A DNA stretch of 64,000 bases from Evernia prunastri (Eukaryota; Ascomycota; Lecanoromycetes; Lecanorales; Parmeliaceae): contig NKYR01000017.1 of the NCBI GenBank assembly GCA_003184365.1, positions 1 to 64,000 of the forward strand. The letters run 5' to 3'. Numbering within the stretch: position 1 is the stretch's first letter; each line of letters opens with the position of its first letter. Below are positions 43,046 to 53,634 of this stretch, piece by piece. The position numbers and the translations under genes are program-made. The notes under the pieces are model-generated. The model had not been told where the DNA came from and ran no database searches. It was given only the letters and a program-made list of their open reading frames with translations.

Positions 43046-43826
43046 ATGACTCCTAGAACAATATTTTCAAAATTCAAAAGCAAGGATGCCAAACCATTTT
43101 CGTCAGTACCTCCATCCAGCGAGCGAAGTGCACAACAACTAATTCACATAGGACTCTGTATGACACCATCGTCTACGTCGACGTCGGACCAAAGCAGGAG
43201 CGATTCGGCATCCACAAAGCTCTCCTGTCGCACCACTCATCCTACTCCAAGGCTGCCTTGACAGGAAGCTTTAAGGAGTCACAGGCTGGCGTCATCACCT
43301 TAGAAGATGAAGACCCGGAAGTCTTTCGGGTTTTCAACGAATGGCTCTATTCGAAGACTTTCTCTTTTAAACACTTTGCAGAAGACCATATATGGTCGGC
43401 TCTCCTCAAAATCTACGTTTTTGCGGAGAAGAGGATTATACCAAGGCTTCAAAATGCCGTCATGGACGCCATGATCGAGTATGTCATCGAAGGCGGGAGA
43501 CGCTGTGATACCGAAATTCACTTAGCTTGGATCAACACTGCAAACTCGTCACCGCTTCACATCTTTTTGCCAGACTGTATGCACGTTGCGTCAGTACGAA
43601 CAAATGCTTCGGCCAAGACAGTGAAAGGCGCGAGTGTTATGACATCGATTTCGTCATGCAGGTCGCCATCGTCCTCGACTCGCTGCTAGCAAAGTCTGAC
43701 AAGCGTCCACTTGGCCGTGCGAGTCTCTGGAAAGACCGGTGCTTGTGGCATGTTCACGGATGCGACGACCCCCCTTGTACCGACGATCCTTCTTCCACCA
43801 ACTCTGACCGATTTCCACATCTATGA
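43046..43826 (+). pseudogene. BTB/POZ-domain gene with frame breaks
   Basis: The middle (about 43155-43560) encodes a clear fungal BTB domain: YDTIVYVDVGPKQERFGIHK, then ALLSHHSSYSKAALTGSF and VFRVFNEWLYSKTF. The probable first exon (43046-43105, MTPRTIFSKFKSKD) does not join it in phase by the obvious intron 43106-43150. After NTANSSPL the sensible reading moves to another frame (FARLYARCVSTNKCFG to the stop at 43826) at a run of five T (43564-43568). Two frame breaks suggest either a pseudogene or homopolymer errors in the assembly. It is convergent with, and similar in layout to, the minus-strand BTB gene at 44367. Fungal BTB-only proteins of this sort have no defined function. Confidence 0.6.
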
Positions 43827-44366
43827 TCAGACTGTACGCCATGACAGCGTAATGCCTGGCTGATCATCTTCCGACTCCGTGGTCCCGACTCGCCGGAAAA
43901 CATACAATTGAGTTGCCTCATTATAGCTTTCTCCCAGCCTTCGAGGGTGATTGAAAACTGGGCTTTGAAGGTTATGTGGCGTGTTTGATGCTTCGAAGCT
44001 GGGACAAAGCAAGAATGCTTTTCAATAACAAAGCACGAATTTCATTGCCTCTGAAGCTCTGTCCTAGCAGTTTGTAGAAAATCAACACATAAGAAGCTCA
44101 AGTCTCCGAGTATCCCATGTTAGAACTTCACTGCATCCGCAACTCTTTTCCCTATTACTAGGAAAGAACATTTAGCTAACTATTGCTATGCTCGGACAAA
44201 ACAGCAGCAGACGATACCATCGGCTTGCACCTGGGGACCTTGCGGACACCATTTCCTTGAAAACCCATTGTTACCGTTGGTAAAACACTATATCCTCCCT
44301 CTAGACCTTGCAATTACTGTCACCACGATGGTTAGTAACCCCCTTTAGCAGGACGAAAAAATGGTG
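43827..44366. other. Intergenic between two convergent BTB genes
   Basis: About 540 bp; nothing recognised apart from the 3' ends of the two flanking genes. Confidence 0.4.
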
Positions 44367-45112
44367 TCAGTCATGAATATAGTGACCTACCCTGTTGTAA
44401 TTGTCGTGGACATGATAGTCTGAGCGCACAAGCCTGAAGTCTGTGATCTTGGTCTTAGTGCCAGCTCCCTTTTCGTACAACGACACGACCAGGTCAAGGA
44501 GAAACTGCTTCGGATACCGAGAGTTGACATTTTCGCTGAACCAACCAGGATCCGTTAAGACTGTATTGAAAGACATGAAATCCACCAGCAATCTTCGAAG
44601 AGGTGAGTTTTCAAGTGTATTCTCGTAAATAAGGTTGATTTCGTAGGTTGGTATCTCTTTTGCGGCATAGTTTTTGTCGATGTAAAGATCAATTGTCGCG
44701 TTCTGGAGTTCTGGGATTCCACGAGCGTCTCCAAACAGGTAGATCTTTGTCAGGACACGCCAAGCAATATTCTTGACGCTCTCATGCAATTCAAGAATTT
44801 TGCCAGTGTATAACCAAAGTTCAAAGTGTGAAAAGACGACGGGGTCATCCTCTAGCAATTCTAGGACCTGGTCCTTGGATTCTTTGAATCCTCCCTCTAA
44901 CGCGGCCTTGAAGTACGCTGCAGAGCGGCACAGAATTCCTTTATGTATGATGAAGGTTTTCCCAGGACCGACTTTGACCTGAACCACTGCACTGAATGTC
45001 TCTCTGTATTTTGTGTCAGTAAACTTGCCGTGCTATAATTTGATGGCTCGTACCTGGTAACTCGGGGCTTTTTACTAATATGGTTCGTTGACTCATCAGC
45101 TTTTGACGCCAT
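44367..45112 (-). CDS. BTB/POZ-domain protein
   Basis: Exons 45054-45112 and 44367-45003 join in phase to 231 residues. After a short basic start (SKADESTNHISKKPR) comes the BTB core: VVQVKVGPGKTFIIHKGILC, SAAYFKAALEGGFKESKDQ, then VFSHFELWLYTGKI, followed by helices through ELQNATIDLYID. The protein ends soon after with a His/Tyr-rich tail. It lacks Kelch, MATH or zinc-finger partners, as is usual for the expanded BTB-only family of filamentous fungi. A role as a ubiquitin-ligase adaptor is possible but not shown by the sequence. It is probably a paralogue of the broken BTB gene facing it. Confidence 0.85.
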
Positions 45113-45368
45113 CTTGGCTGTGTAAGACTGAAGGTTCAAGGCTCGATAACCATCAGATCGAAGGAACACGATCGAAAGCAGTGTAAGATGAGAGATTGTT
45201 GGGGTGTTATTCTGGTGGACTGTCGAAGGAAGTGGATTTGATTGTATCGCCAATGAGGCTTGATCGTCCAGAACTGAGTCAATAGCAATCAATAAGACAG
45301 ACAATGGGCTTTGCGATTCGACCTTACAGAGGGTAGATTTTGGAATGAAGAAGTGTGTGAGTTCAGGA
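45113..45368. promoter_or_regulatory. Promoter of the BTB gene
   Basis: 256 bp between the BTB start and the stop of the upstream minus-strand gene. No specific motif assigned. Confidence 0.4.
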
Positions 45369-46064
45369 TCAGGTAGCAACGGATCCCGAATCGATGCTGT
45401 CACTTCCACTCCAAATCTCTCTACTTTCTTTCTCGACTTTCGCCATAGCCTGCGCTACTCCTTCCAGTTTGCCCACAACATCTGCCACATCCTCTCCTAC
45501 TCTACTGAAGAACTTCACATTCGCTTCCCTCCTTCTTCTTGCTTCAGCAATATTCCCGTCCTCCTCAGACTCTCCATCGGTCGTCCCGTCCTTCTTCCCT
45601 TCTTCCTTCCCATTCTCGTTTCTCACTTTAACCTTTTCCGTCTCCCCTTCCTCATCAGCCTCGCCCCTTCCCCAAGCTCTCGCCAACTCGATCTGCGCCT
45701 CCCTCAGCTCGTCCAACGCAGCACTATGCGCCGAACCAAAGACATGCGTACTGCTGAACGCACTCAACTCCACTTCAGCCAAGGTCGCTTGCATCTCCGC
45801 CCAGAGAGCATCGGTGCGATCGCCTTCTGTTTGGGATGGCTGGGGTGGCTGAGGGCGTGCACGACCAAGGGTTGCTGATGCAGGATCAGGGGCACGAGTG
45901 GAGCGAGAGCGGAGAAGGGGGGCGCGAGGCTGTGAAGGGGCTGGAGCTGCGGGTGGGAGGCTAATATTGGAAGCATTCCTAGACGGAGGTCCTAGAAAGA
46001 GTGATGGTGGAGGAGGGCGCTGGGAATGAGGGGTCGCCGCGGAAGAGGGCGAGAGGCTCGACAT
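45369..46064 (-). CDS. Conserved fungal protein of unknown function
   Basis: A single-exon frame of 231 residues. The N-terminus is Pro/Ser-rich (SQRPPPPSLFLGPPSRNASN). A folded-looking region follows: TDALWAEMQATLAEVELSAF, THVFGSAHSAALDELREAQI and ELARAWGR. After an acidic Lys/Glu linker comes the helical end ARRRREANVKFFSRVGEDV and KLEGVAQAMAKVEKESREIW. I believe this layout is conserved across Pezizomycotina, but I know no function. It is predicted to be soluble and largely helical, with no signal peptide or membrane segment. It is divergent from RPS23. Confidence 0.75.
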   Translation of the reverse strand: MSSLSPSSAATPHSQRPPPPSLFLGPPSRNASNISLPPAAPAPSQPRAPLLRSRSTRAPDPASATLGRARPQPPQPSQTEGDRTDALWAEMQATLAEVELSAFSSTHVFGSAHSAALDELREAQIELARAWGRGEADEEGETEKVKVRNENGKEEGKKDGTTDGESEEDGNIAEARRRREANVKFFSRVGEDVADVVGKLEGVAQAMAKVEKESREIWSGSDSIDSGSVAT

Positions 46065-46515
46065 TGTAGTCCTATTTCAATGAATGACAGCAATTGGAGT
46101 GTTAGACTGGATAAAAGTTAGGTAATCCGTTCTGGGCCACCTGAATGTGCTATAATCAATGAAGACATCTTCTCTACAATGAGATGAGATCGAGCTTCCC
46201 CTCTATGTGCAGCAAAAAATACTGGGGGAAAAAGAAGTGATCCGTAAAACAGCCCCACTAGGGAATCTCATAGGGCTGACGGGAGTCACACAATTCGCTT
46301 AGCTTTTCTGTGCCATTTTCAGCAATGATTCCTTTGCAGCACAACGACAGTCTATCCATTGTTGCGATCACACGTCCACCGGTAAGTCCTTGAAACATTG
46401 CAATAGGTCTTCCACTCCGTCGACTTCTCGGTGGCTTATTGTCCATCTCTTCCAAACCTCCAGGGAGAGACATCCTCCTCCAGGACATTAGCTAACACGA
46501 CCCTATCCAGCAATC
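46065..46515. promoter_or_regulatory. Divergent promoter, unknown gene/RPS23
   Basis: About 450 bp between divergent starts, including the RPS23 promoter. It ends in a CT/CA-rich leader before the ATG. A leader intron is possible, but none is demonstrated. Confidence 0.45.
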
Positions 46516-47028
46516 ATGGGTAAAGGAAAGCCTCGTGGCCTCAACGCAGCCCGTAAGCTCCGCACTCATCGACGCGAGGGCCGCTGGGCCGATCTCCACT
46601 ACAAGAAGCGTCTCCTCGGTACCGCCTACAAATCTTCACCCTTTGGTGGCTCCTCGCACGCAAAGGGCATTGTGCTGGAAAAGGTCGGTGTGGAAGCCAA
46701 GCAGCCGAACAGCGCCATCAGGAAATGCGTGAGGGTGCAGTTGATTAAGAACGGAAAGAAGGTTACCGCTTTCGGTGGGTCTTTGCTGTGATCTTATGGA
46801 CCTGGACTTGCACTTGGGCATGCATGGCTAATTCGATGGGTGGTAACAGTGCCGAATGACGGTTGCCTGAACTTCGTGGATGAGAACGACGAGGTACTGC
46901 TCTCCGGATTCGGGCGAAAAGGCAAAGCCAAGGGTGATATTCCTGGTGTGCGGTTCAAGGTCGTTAAGGTATCCGGGGTGGGTCTGTCAGCTTTGTGGAA
47001 GGAGAAGAAAGAGAAGCCTAGATCATAA
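46516..47028 (+). CDS. RPS23: 40S ribosomal protein S23 (uS12)
   Basis: Exons 46516-46774 and 46850-47028 join in phase to 145 residues, the standard length. The sequence is nearly invariant among eukaryotes: [78 protein letters not shown], and the end KEKPRS. The conserved KQPNSAIRK segment holds the residues at the decoding centre, including the proline that is hydroxylated in other eukaryotes. The intron (46775-46849) splits the codon between AF and VPNDG. It acts in the small ribosomal subunit. Confidence 0.98.
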
Positions 47029-47338
47029 GAGAGTGAAAGGGATCAAGAGAGAGGTGTATTCTGCGCATAGATACGCCATGGCAAAGATGACCTGCTGGTC
47101 TTGATATTCGAAATAACTAAGCTTCTTATTCGAGCCACATAGGCATCTGAGTTCTGCATCAGAGCATGGAGTCCACTGCTTCCTATTGCCCGCTTCACAA
47201 GAATAGAATGTCTCTAAAATTGCTCATGAGAAAATTATACTGCCCAACTGGGTGCATTACAAAGTATTATCGGGCATCTCCGCTAAGTTGGTCACAATGG
47301 GAGCGCATCACCGCATTCCGATGTCCAAATTCGAGAAA
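47029..47338. other. Convergent 3' intergenic region
   Basis: 310 bp between the converging 3' ends of RPS23 and the cytidylyltransferase gene. No gene recognised. Confidence 0.4.
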
Positions 47339-48924
47339 TCAAGCCTTGGTATTCATCGTGTCTGCAATCTCGGCTGTTCTGCCTCTCGAAGGCGTCTTTT
47401 CCTCCTTTGGACTCTTTGCGTCAGAGCTGTCATCCTCGCTTTCGCCACTACCAGGCTGACTTCCACGTAGAGAGGTACGACTTCGGGTCATCTGCATGCT
47501 TGTTAGTGATCGTTCGACATATAGTGGCGTGTTTCAACCTACCCAAGATCTCACGCCCCCAATCAGACCAAGACTGTAACCTGTTGCAAAGTCGCTACTT
47601 GCTCCTCGCCCACCACCGGGGCTTTCTGATCTCGGAATATCGAGGTGCGCTAGATGGGCAAGAGCTACAGGGTTCGACTTTTGGCCTCCGAAACGGTCTA
47701 GATCAGCATCGTTTCCGTTCCTACCAAAGCCCCTTGCGGGGCTGCCGGGCCTGCTGCTCTGCCAAAATTGCCGCAGCTCTTTAGTGAGCTCCTGGCCTGT
47801 GGTGGACCAGTTGTTTCGGACGCTATCGCGTAGCTCTATAGCGTGGCGTTTCAAGTCAAGCTCGTTCTTCTTGAGCCATGAAACATTTAGTTCCTGGCGA
47901 GATGTTCCACGCTTGAATTGACGAGCTATATATTTCTCGTAGTCTTTGACAATCCTAAAAGGCTGGTCAGCGATCAAAGTGGCGGATTCAACGGTTTTGA
48001 GCATACTTTGTAATAATCCCTGTTGTACTAACGCCTTCTGTCCTTTGGGTGACTAGGAACTTGCCATCTCTCTTGATGGGTGTGTAAATATCGTCTCCCT
48101 CGTCGGCTCCGTAGGGCAAGTCATCGTGAGCCACGTAATCAATCTGATGTTTCTCCAGAAAATCTGGTGTTACAATCCAGGGACAATTTGGAATGACCTC
48201 GTCGACCCATTTGCAATGGCGAAGAGTCTCTGCTCGTTCGGCACCAGATAGCACCGTCAAGCCTTTGCGCTTGTGCGTCTCCGCGTCTCCGGTTACTCCT
48301 ACCATAAGGTACACGTCGGAGAAAGCGTTCTTTGCCTGCTCCAATTGCCGCATGTGCCTAATCCCCTGGTTAACGAAGATACAGTAGGGGGGACAACGTT
48401 GGCACACACCCAAGATGGAACAAATCAAAGACACCATCGGCGTAGATTCGCACGGGCCGACCTATCGGTGGTGGATTGGTGTGGAATCCAACGGGATCTT
48501 GCAGACCTCCTTTAGCTGGTGGGGGCATCGCTTTGCTGTCTTCCGTATTCAACTCTGGCCGTTGCTTATTGGAAGAACTTTTAGTCCTTCGTTTCGTGCG
48601 GCCTCCTTCATCAACTGTATTCTCACTACCCTCGGCGTCGGCGTTGTTGATACTCGGAATGGCACCATTGCTGGCGGAAGCGTCTGCTGCATTGGACTTT
48701 GTTCTTGGTCTTTTATTGGATGCGCTGGCCGAATCAGCAATTGCCGCAGATTTCTTATGCTTTATACTGGTGACAGCTTGGGATGCGGAGTCCGCTGCGT
48801 CTTCACCTGAAGCATCCCGGGATGATGGCTGGAGGAGGTCCGCAGTCGAGGATTGTTTGGTCGAGCTTTGAAGAGTAGAGGTACGCTTTCTCTTTCCGGA
48901 GCCCGACGATGAAGGGGACGACAT
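47339..48924 (-). CDS. PCT1: Choline-phosphate cytidylyltransferase
   Basis: Exons 48410-48924, 48007-48357, 47543-47954 and 47339-47491 join in phase to 476 residues. A Ser/Lys-rich N-terminus with basic clusters (GKRKRT, TKRRTKSS), likely nuclear-localising, precedes the catalytic domain: RIYADGVFDLFHLGHMRQLE with the HxGH motif completed by splicing, then VGVTGDAETHKRKG, HCKWVDEVIPNCPW, YVAHDDLPY, and RTEGVSTTGIIT. A charged helical region (RQELNVSWLKKNELDLKR) matches the membrane-sensing amphipathic helix. The C-terminal tail is Ser/Gly-rich, probably phosphorylated. It makes CDP-choline from phosphocholine and CTP, the rate-controlling step of the Kennedy pathway to phosphatidylcholine. 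Confidence 0.96.
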
Positions 48925-49868
48925 GATAGTACGACAGATCAACCTAGGACTCCTTGAAATAGTAGTGGTATGCTTGTTGGAGGCTTAGTACGCGATCTGG
49001 CTACTGAATAGGTCGAGGAAGGAGCAAAGTCTGGAGTTGAGAGTGGACAGGTGAGCATGAATGAGGTCTCTAGGGGTTAAAGGGTAAGGTATAGAGGATA
49101 TGTATTATGGGCGAGTTTTGTTTCTTATGTAAAATAGAATAGAAAGAATAAAAAAAAAGTAGGCAGGAATTCGCAAAGTTCCTTGCTTCTGTTACATACG
49201 CTCAATTCGTCATCGTAACTTTTCTACAGTCAGCCCTACAGATATCGGGAAATTCTCAATCCTCACTCGGGTATCATTGGAGGAATTGACCAGTATTCAT
49301 GTGCACGAGATTCCAGTTGCCATTGAGGCACCACGACACCTCACACGTTCTCATAACGATATTGTGGGAATTGTACTCGGCAACGCCGACGACAATCATT
49401 CGTCCGAATAGCTTGGCCTAAGAGAGTAATGTCTGAAATGCTTGTTGAACAAGTCGAAGGCGAACATAGATGCCTGCGCTTTATGGTGTCTATCCGTTCG
49501 TGACATAACTCCTGATGATGCACGACGTACCTAAGTGGCACAAGAAGAATCGAGGGTCGGGGGAACAAAATGGGAATCAAGGTGTTCGAGGAATATGAAA
49601 CGCTATAGAGAAGTCCATCGCTCTTGATCCTACTAGGCAAAGCGGATGGCGGCAGACGTAGGCTAGCTGAGACCGTGGATGACTCCAGAGCGATGCTCTG
49701 GTTGATAAGACCGCCAATTGTGCCGTAGAGTATGATGATCACCGCTAGTCACGAATAGTCACGGACTCCATGACAAAAACATAGAATCGTAGCTCGTGAA
49801 GATCCTAATGAGCCGCGGGGAAATGGAATCTCCCGATGTAAGATGAATAGTGTGACACACATTGACAT
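48925..49868. other. Intergenic upstream of PCT1
   Basis: About 940 bp containing the PCT1 promoter and the 3' region of the PP2C gene. An A-rich run lies near 49149-49159. A 133-residue minus-strand frame at 49341-49742 has no recognised domain. Confidence 0.4.
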
Positions 49869-51739
49869 CTATTTCTTATCCTGGGATGTCGGTGGCGTGA
49901 CAAGTTTTTCGGGTATGGCGCTCTCTGGAATCGGTTTAGTATTTGGCTTTGTGATTTCGGTGACATTGGACTTTTCTGATGCGGTCGATGAAGGTGTATC
50001 GAACGGATTTTGCTCCATAGGTTCGGGTGTTTGCTGCCTCTCGGCGGCACCATGAGACTCAGGTCCCGGAGTTCCCTCCCGTCCGCCTCTGCTCTCATCG
50101 TCCAGTCTTGTTTGACCCTTGCTGACTTGACTTGCAAGATCTCTGTCTTCTTCTTCGTGATCAAACATCTCCGTTTCATCACTGTCGGTCAAGACTTCGG
50201 TTCCATCTCCGAGGAGTATGATTCTGCCGGATCGACCGCCGACGCCGCGATTCCGCCGATCAAGGTCGAGATCGTAATCATCCCCACTATCTTCGAAATT
50301 CTGGCGCATGCCGGGACCGCGAAACTCTGCTGTTGAGCTCTCTCTTAGTATCAACTCATAGACACAGGCATGGAAGGTGAACTACCATATTCTGGCGGTG
50401 CGCATGGACCGTCACCCTTCGCTACCCTATCCCCAACCTCTTTGTACCACTCGTCCTTGCTCTTACCCCTGAGGAGAGCAATGACGATCATTGTCATGTT
50501 GTCACAGCCTACGCCCCCCGTCTCACTGTTTGAGGCGAGGCAATTGTCCATCATGTTTTCACTGATTTTGGAGAGCTCCTGCTTAGCTGCAATGCCGCGT
50601 CTGACGAATTCGACGACAGCTTGCGAAGATTGGCAATCCCATATACCTTCACAGCATCTGTCAGTGGCGGTACATGCTTTACGCGTAGCTATTTGTAGGC
50701 GTACCATCGCAAGCAATAACAAGGAACTCGTCGTCGTCGGTAATCGTGTGAGCGATAACGTCAGGAAATGCTGTTACAATCTGCTGCTCCGGTGAGAGCT
50801 CAGCGCTCTTCTTGAATTCAAAATCTCCGATGGCTCGGGACAGCGCAAGGTTGCCATTGACACGACCAAAATCAACGAATCCCCCGGCAGCACATATTCG
50901 AGCTTTCTCTCCTGACTCAACAGTAAGTCACGGCCTCAAGGGAGAGAACTGCACACTCTTACCCTCATTCTGAGGCTTATGGTCATAGGATAACGGTTTG
51001 GCTCTGCCTTTGACCCCAAGGACAGAACGTGAGTCACCCGCATTTCCCTAGAGCTTGTTAACAGATATTTCTTTCTAAGGTAGTTAACAGATATTACGGA
51101 CCACGTATATCGTCGTTTTCGATATCAATCCCACAGACGCGGTGCAGCCAGAGACCTCTTCTTCGTATTTTGGATCTGTGTATACACTGCTTAGGTTGCA
51201 ACTTTCAACCGAATTACGAAAACTCACCACTCAATATTGCTCGGTCCGTTGCGAGGAATCCGTCCTTAAGCGCTTGCTCAAAATCCTTTTTCTTAAACGC
51301 TTCTTGCTTTGCTAGAATTTTGTGTATATTCTCCCCCGCATACAGCGCAACCTTGTCTCCGCCATGTCCGTCATATACCCCGAAGAAGCTCAGTCGATCT
51401 TCCGGAGTTGCAGCTACAAATCCTTTGTCTGCATCTTCCGCTTGCAAATCTAAAACAGCCGCATGTGCATCTTCCATACTGATACGCCACCCTTGCATTG
51501 CTGATACGCCGTATGCCACTCGATCATCTTGGCCGTCGTCGGAGATCTGATTTATAAGACTGTCAGTAACAAGTCAAAGTTTAAACAGTAGACAGCAGGG
51601 TCCATCGACAGTGAGCCGCCACTCATAGAAATAAACAAGCTAGCATATCACGCGACCTCAATATCTGCGACTTAGGTTGGGTCAAGAAAAGAAAAAAAAT
51701 CACCTTTTCGACCACCGGCTCAGATAATGTCTGACCCAT
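49869..51739 (-). CDS. PP2C-type protein phosphatase, Ptc2/Ptc3 group
   Basis: Seven exons (51704-51739, 51228-51546, 51102-51175, 50963-51047, 50705-50911, 50386-50646, 49869-50329) join in phase to about 480 residues. The start [12 protein letters not shown] has a Gly2 suitable for N-myristoylation. PP2C motifs in order: [32 protein letters not shown] with metal-binding Asp, [74 protein letters not shown] and [10 protein letters not shown]. All the metal-site Asp residues are visible. The C-terminal 150 residues are acidic and disordered, typical of Ptc2/3-like fungal enzymes. These are Mg/Mn-dependent Ser/Thr phosphatases that switch off stress MAPK and checkpoint signals. Confidence 0.95.
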
Positions 51740-52284
51740 GTTGACACCAGCTGCGAGATTCTTCTATTGGCTCTTTTTTCTTACTCGTGGGTCAGCCAAC
51801 AGGAATAAAGTGAACGAAGTGTCTAATTTTGAGGGTCGGCCGTGAGGATTCACAGTATTAGGCCAGTACGAGTGTTGCTATGAGAAGCTTATACACAAAT
51901 GAGAGCGCAGGGTAATCCTAGGAAGAAGGACTGCTGGAAGTCAGAGCTAAGGTTGAAGGAGTCTTTCTCAGTGAGCAGCTGAACACATTATCTATCTAAA
52001 TGTGAAAGACGCACATCCATGCTCACTTATTCATCAGTGGCGCGCCAGCGCCAATCGGAGACCGAAGTATCCCCGTGGACCCTGAAGTCTTGGCAGTCAT
52101 CTCTTCGAAATTCAAGTCTCTTTGATACTCTCACTCTATCCGGACTACTTCCCCATTCATCCAAATGGCACAGATAAATAAGAATAGTGTGCATTAGAGG
52201 GGACTAAACAATGGCGTTGGTTGACTCATCTTATTGTGAAGCTCTGAAAGAGTCACCAGTCCTCTTAGTGATTACGCATACTCA
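51740..52284. other. Intergenic, promoter of the PP2C gene
   Basis: 545 bp between the PP2C start and the stop of the proton-channel gene, both on the minus strand. Nothing else recognised. Confidence 0.4.
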
Positions 52285-53267
52285 TTACCCACTATCATCA
52301 TCTCTCCAGGCTTTCAACTCGCGCTTCAACTCCTGATTCTCGGCCTCCAACTTCTCCATCTTCTCACCGAGTAGCTCCATTTCTGTACAGTTCTAGGCAT
52401 CAGCAAAGCTTCAAGATGGTGAGGCAGCGCAGATTGAGTGAGAACATTCTCTTGCTCTCGAAACATCTAGACTCAATCTCTTGTACAAATGTCGGAAGGG
52501 TAAGCTCGAATTGCGCTTACGGTCTGAGGCTCCTGCACTGAATTCCTCGACGATCTTGAATACGCGCCAAAGTCTCAGTATAACAACTATCGACGCAGCC
52601 TCCTCAAGCACGTCCTTTAGACCTGCGCAGAATTCAGAGTCAGCATTTCTTCTTTCGTGCGAAACGCGGTGTGATCAGATAGCTTTAGAGATTCAAAAGA
52701 CTCTTCAGCTCCTGAAGCATGTCTCGTGACTCGAAAAGTGGGATTGAGCGCGAAGGGCGCTTTTTGAAATGTACATACAGACGTCAATGATGAAGCCTGC
52801 AATGATGATTATAGCATCAAAGCAGTGGAATTTGGATTTGAAGAAACTGGATTGGCTATTAGCAATGACTAATCTGACCGAAATAGTACTACTCACTTGA
52901 AGCCAAAGGCCCAGATACTAGCGAGCAGCTCAACCATGAAGAGGCAACTGAACACAAGACTGACAATGCCGAGCGCATCTTGTGCTTTAGGGAGGCCATC
53001 CCCAACACCTTCGCCATTACCACAGGAGTGGTCGCAGATATACAGGCTGATGAGAAAGTCCGCAAATATACAGCCCACATCCATGGATACAAGTAGCAAC
53101 ACAGCGTAGTGGCCGTATATGGAGGAGAGGAAGCGCCGAGTCTGCTTGCGCGTTGAGTTGTCATAGGAGACTTCCACAACGATACCGTGATAGCCGGGTC
53201 TCGTTCCAGATTGGCGCTCTTGCAGATTGTCATCTTGCAGGAGAGGCTGGCTCTCGTTGCTGTTCAT
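52285..53267 (-). CDS. Voltage-gated proton channel, Hv1 type
   Basis: Exons 52897-53267, 52779-52846, 52521-52622 and 52285-52382 join in phase to 212 residues. The protein is a stand-alone voltage-sensor domain. S1 is AVLLLVSMDVGCIFADFLIS, with the Asp expected at the selectivity position and a second acidic residue seven later. S2 is LVFSCLFMVELLASIWAFG, with its Glu. S3 is CFDAIIIIAGFIIDV, with two Asp. S4 is VVILRLWRVFKIVEEF, the RLWRV signature with charges at R, R, K. A C-terminal coiled coil (MELLGEKMEKLEAENQELKR) would support dimerisation. No pore domain follows. Hv1 channels extrude protons across the plasma membrane on depolarisation. The third S4 charge is Lys where animal Hv1 has Arg. 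It shares a 367-bp divergent promoter with the formyltransferase gene. Confidence 0.92.
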
Positions 53268-53634
53268 TTTGGCCGATGTATTTGCGAGGTAGGAGCTTGA
53301 TGCTTATTGAGTAAAAGCGAACGGCCTAGGCCCCTTAGCGTTCCTGGCCAAGTCGATGAGATGAAGACGTGTGAGAGCGCAACTCTGTGCGAATCAGCAA
53401 GAGCATTGGAGAAAGTCATGATGGTAGCCATTATCGACCGATCGCACTTACCTACCTTTCTTCACTCGAGGACGAAGCGGGGAGACAGACTGAGGTGGTG
53501 CCAAGAGATTCAATATTACCTTAGCAAGGATGATCCCCGCTAGTGCCCGCTAATGCCCGCATGTGCATGTGCATGAGAGTCTGGACTCTGGACTAACATA
53601 CATTGGACAAACCCATCAATAATTACCTCAAGCA
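53268..53634. promoter_or_regulatory. Divergent promoter, Hv1/formyltransferase
   Basis: 367 bp between divergent starts. It contains a short imperfect tandem TAGTGCCCGCTAATGCCCGC near 53541-53560. No factor site assigned. Confidence 0.45.

Noticed and set aside
45345..45878. Plus-strand ORFs at 45345-45878
   Set aside because: They are the antisense of the conserved unknown protein at 45369-46064; their Ser/Pro/Leu-rich composition is a shadow effect.
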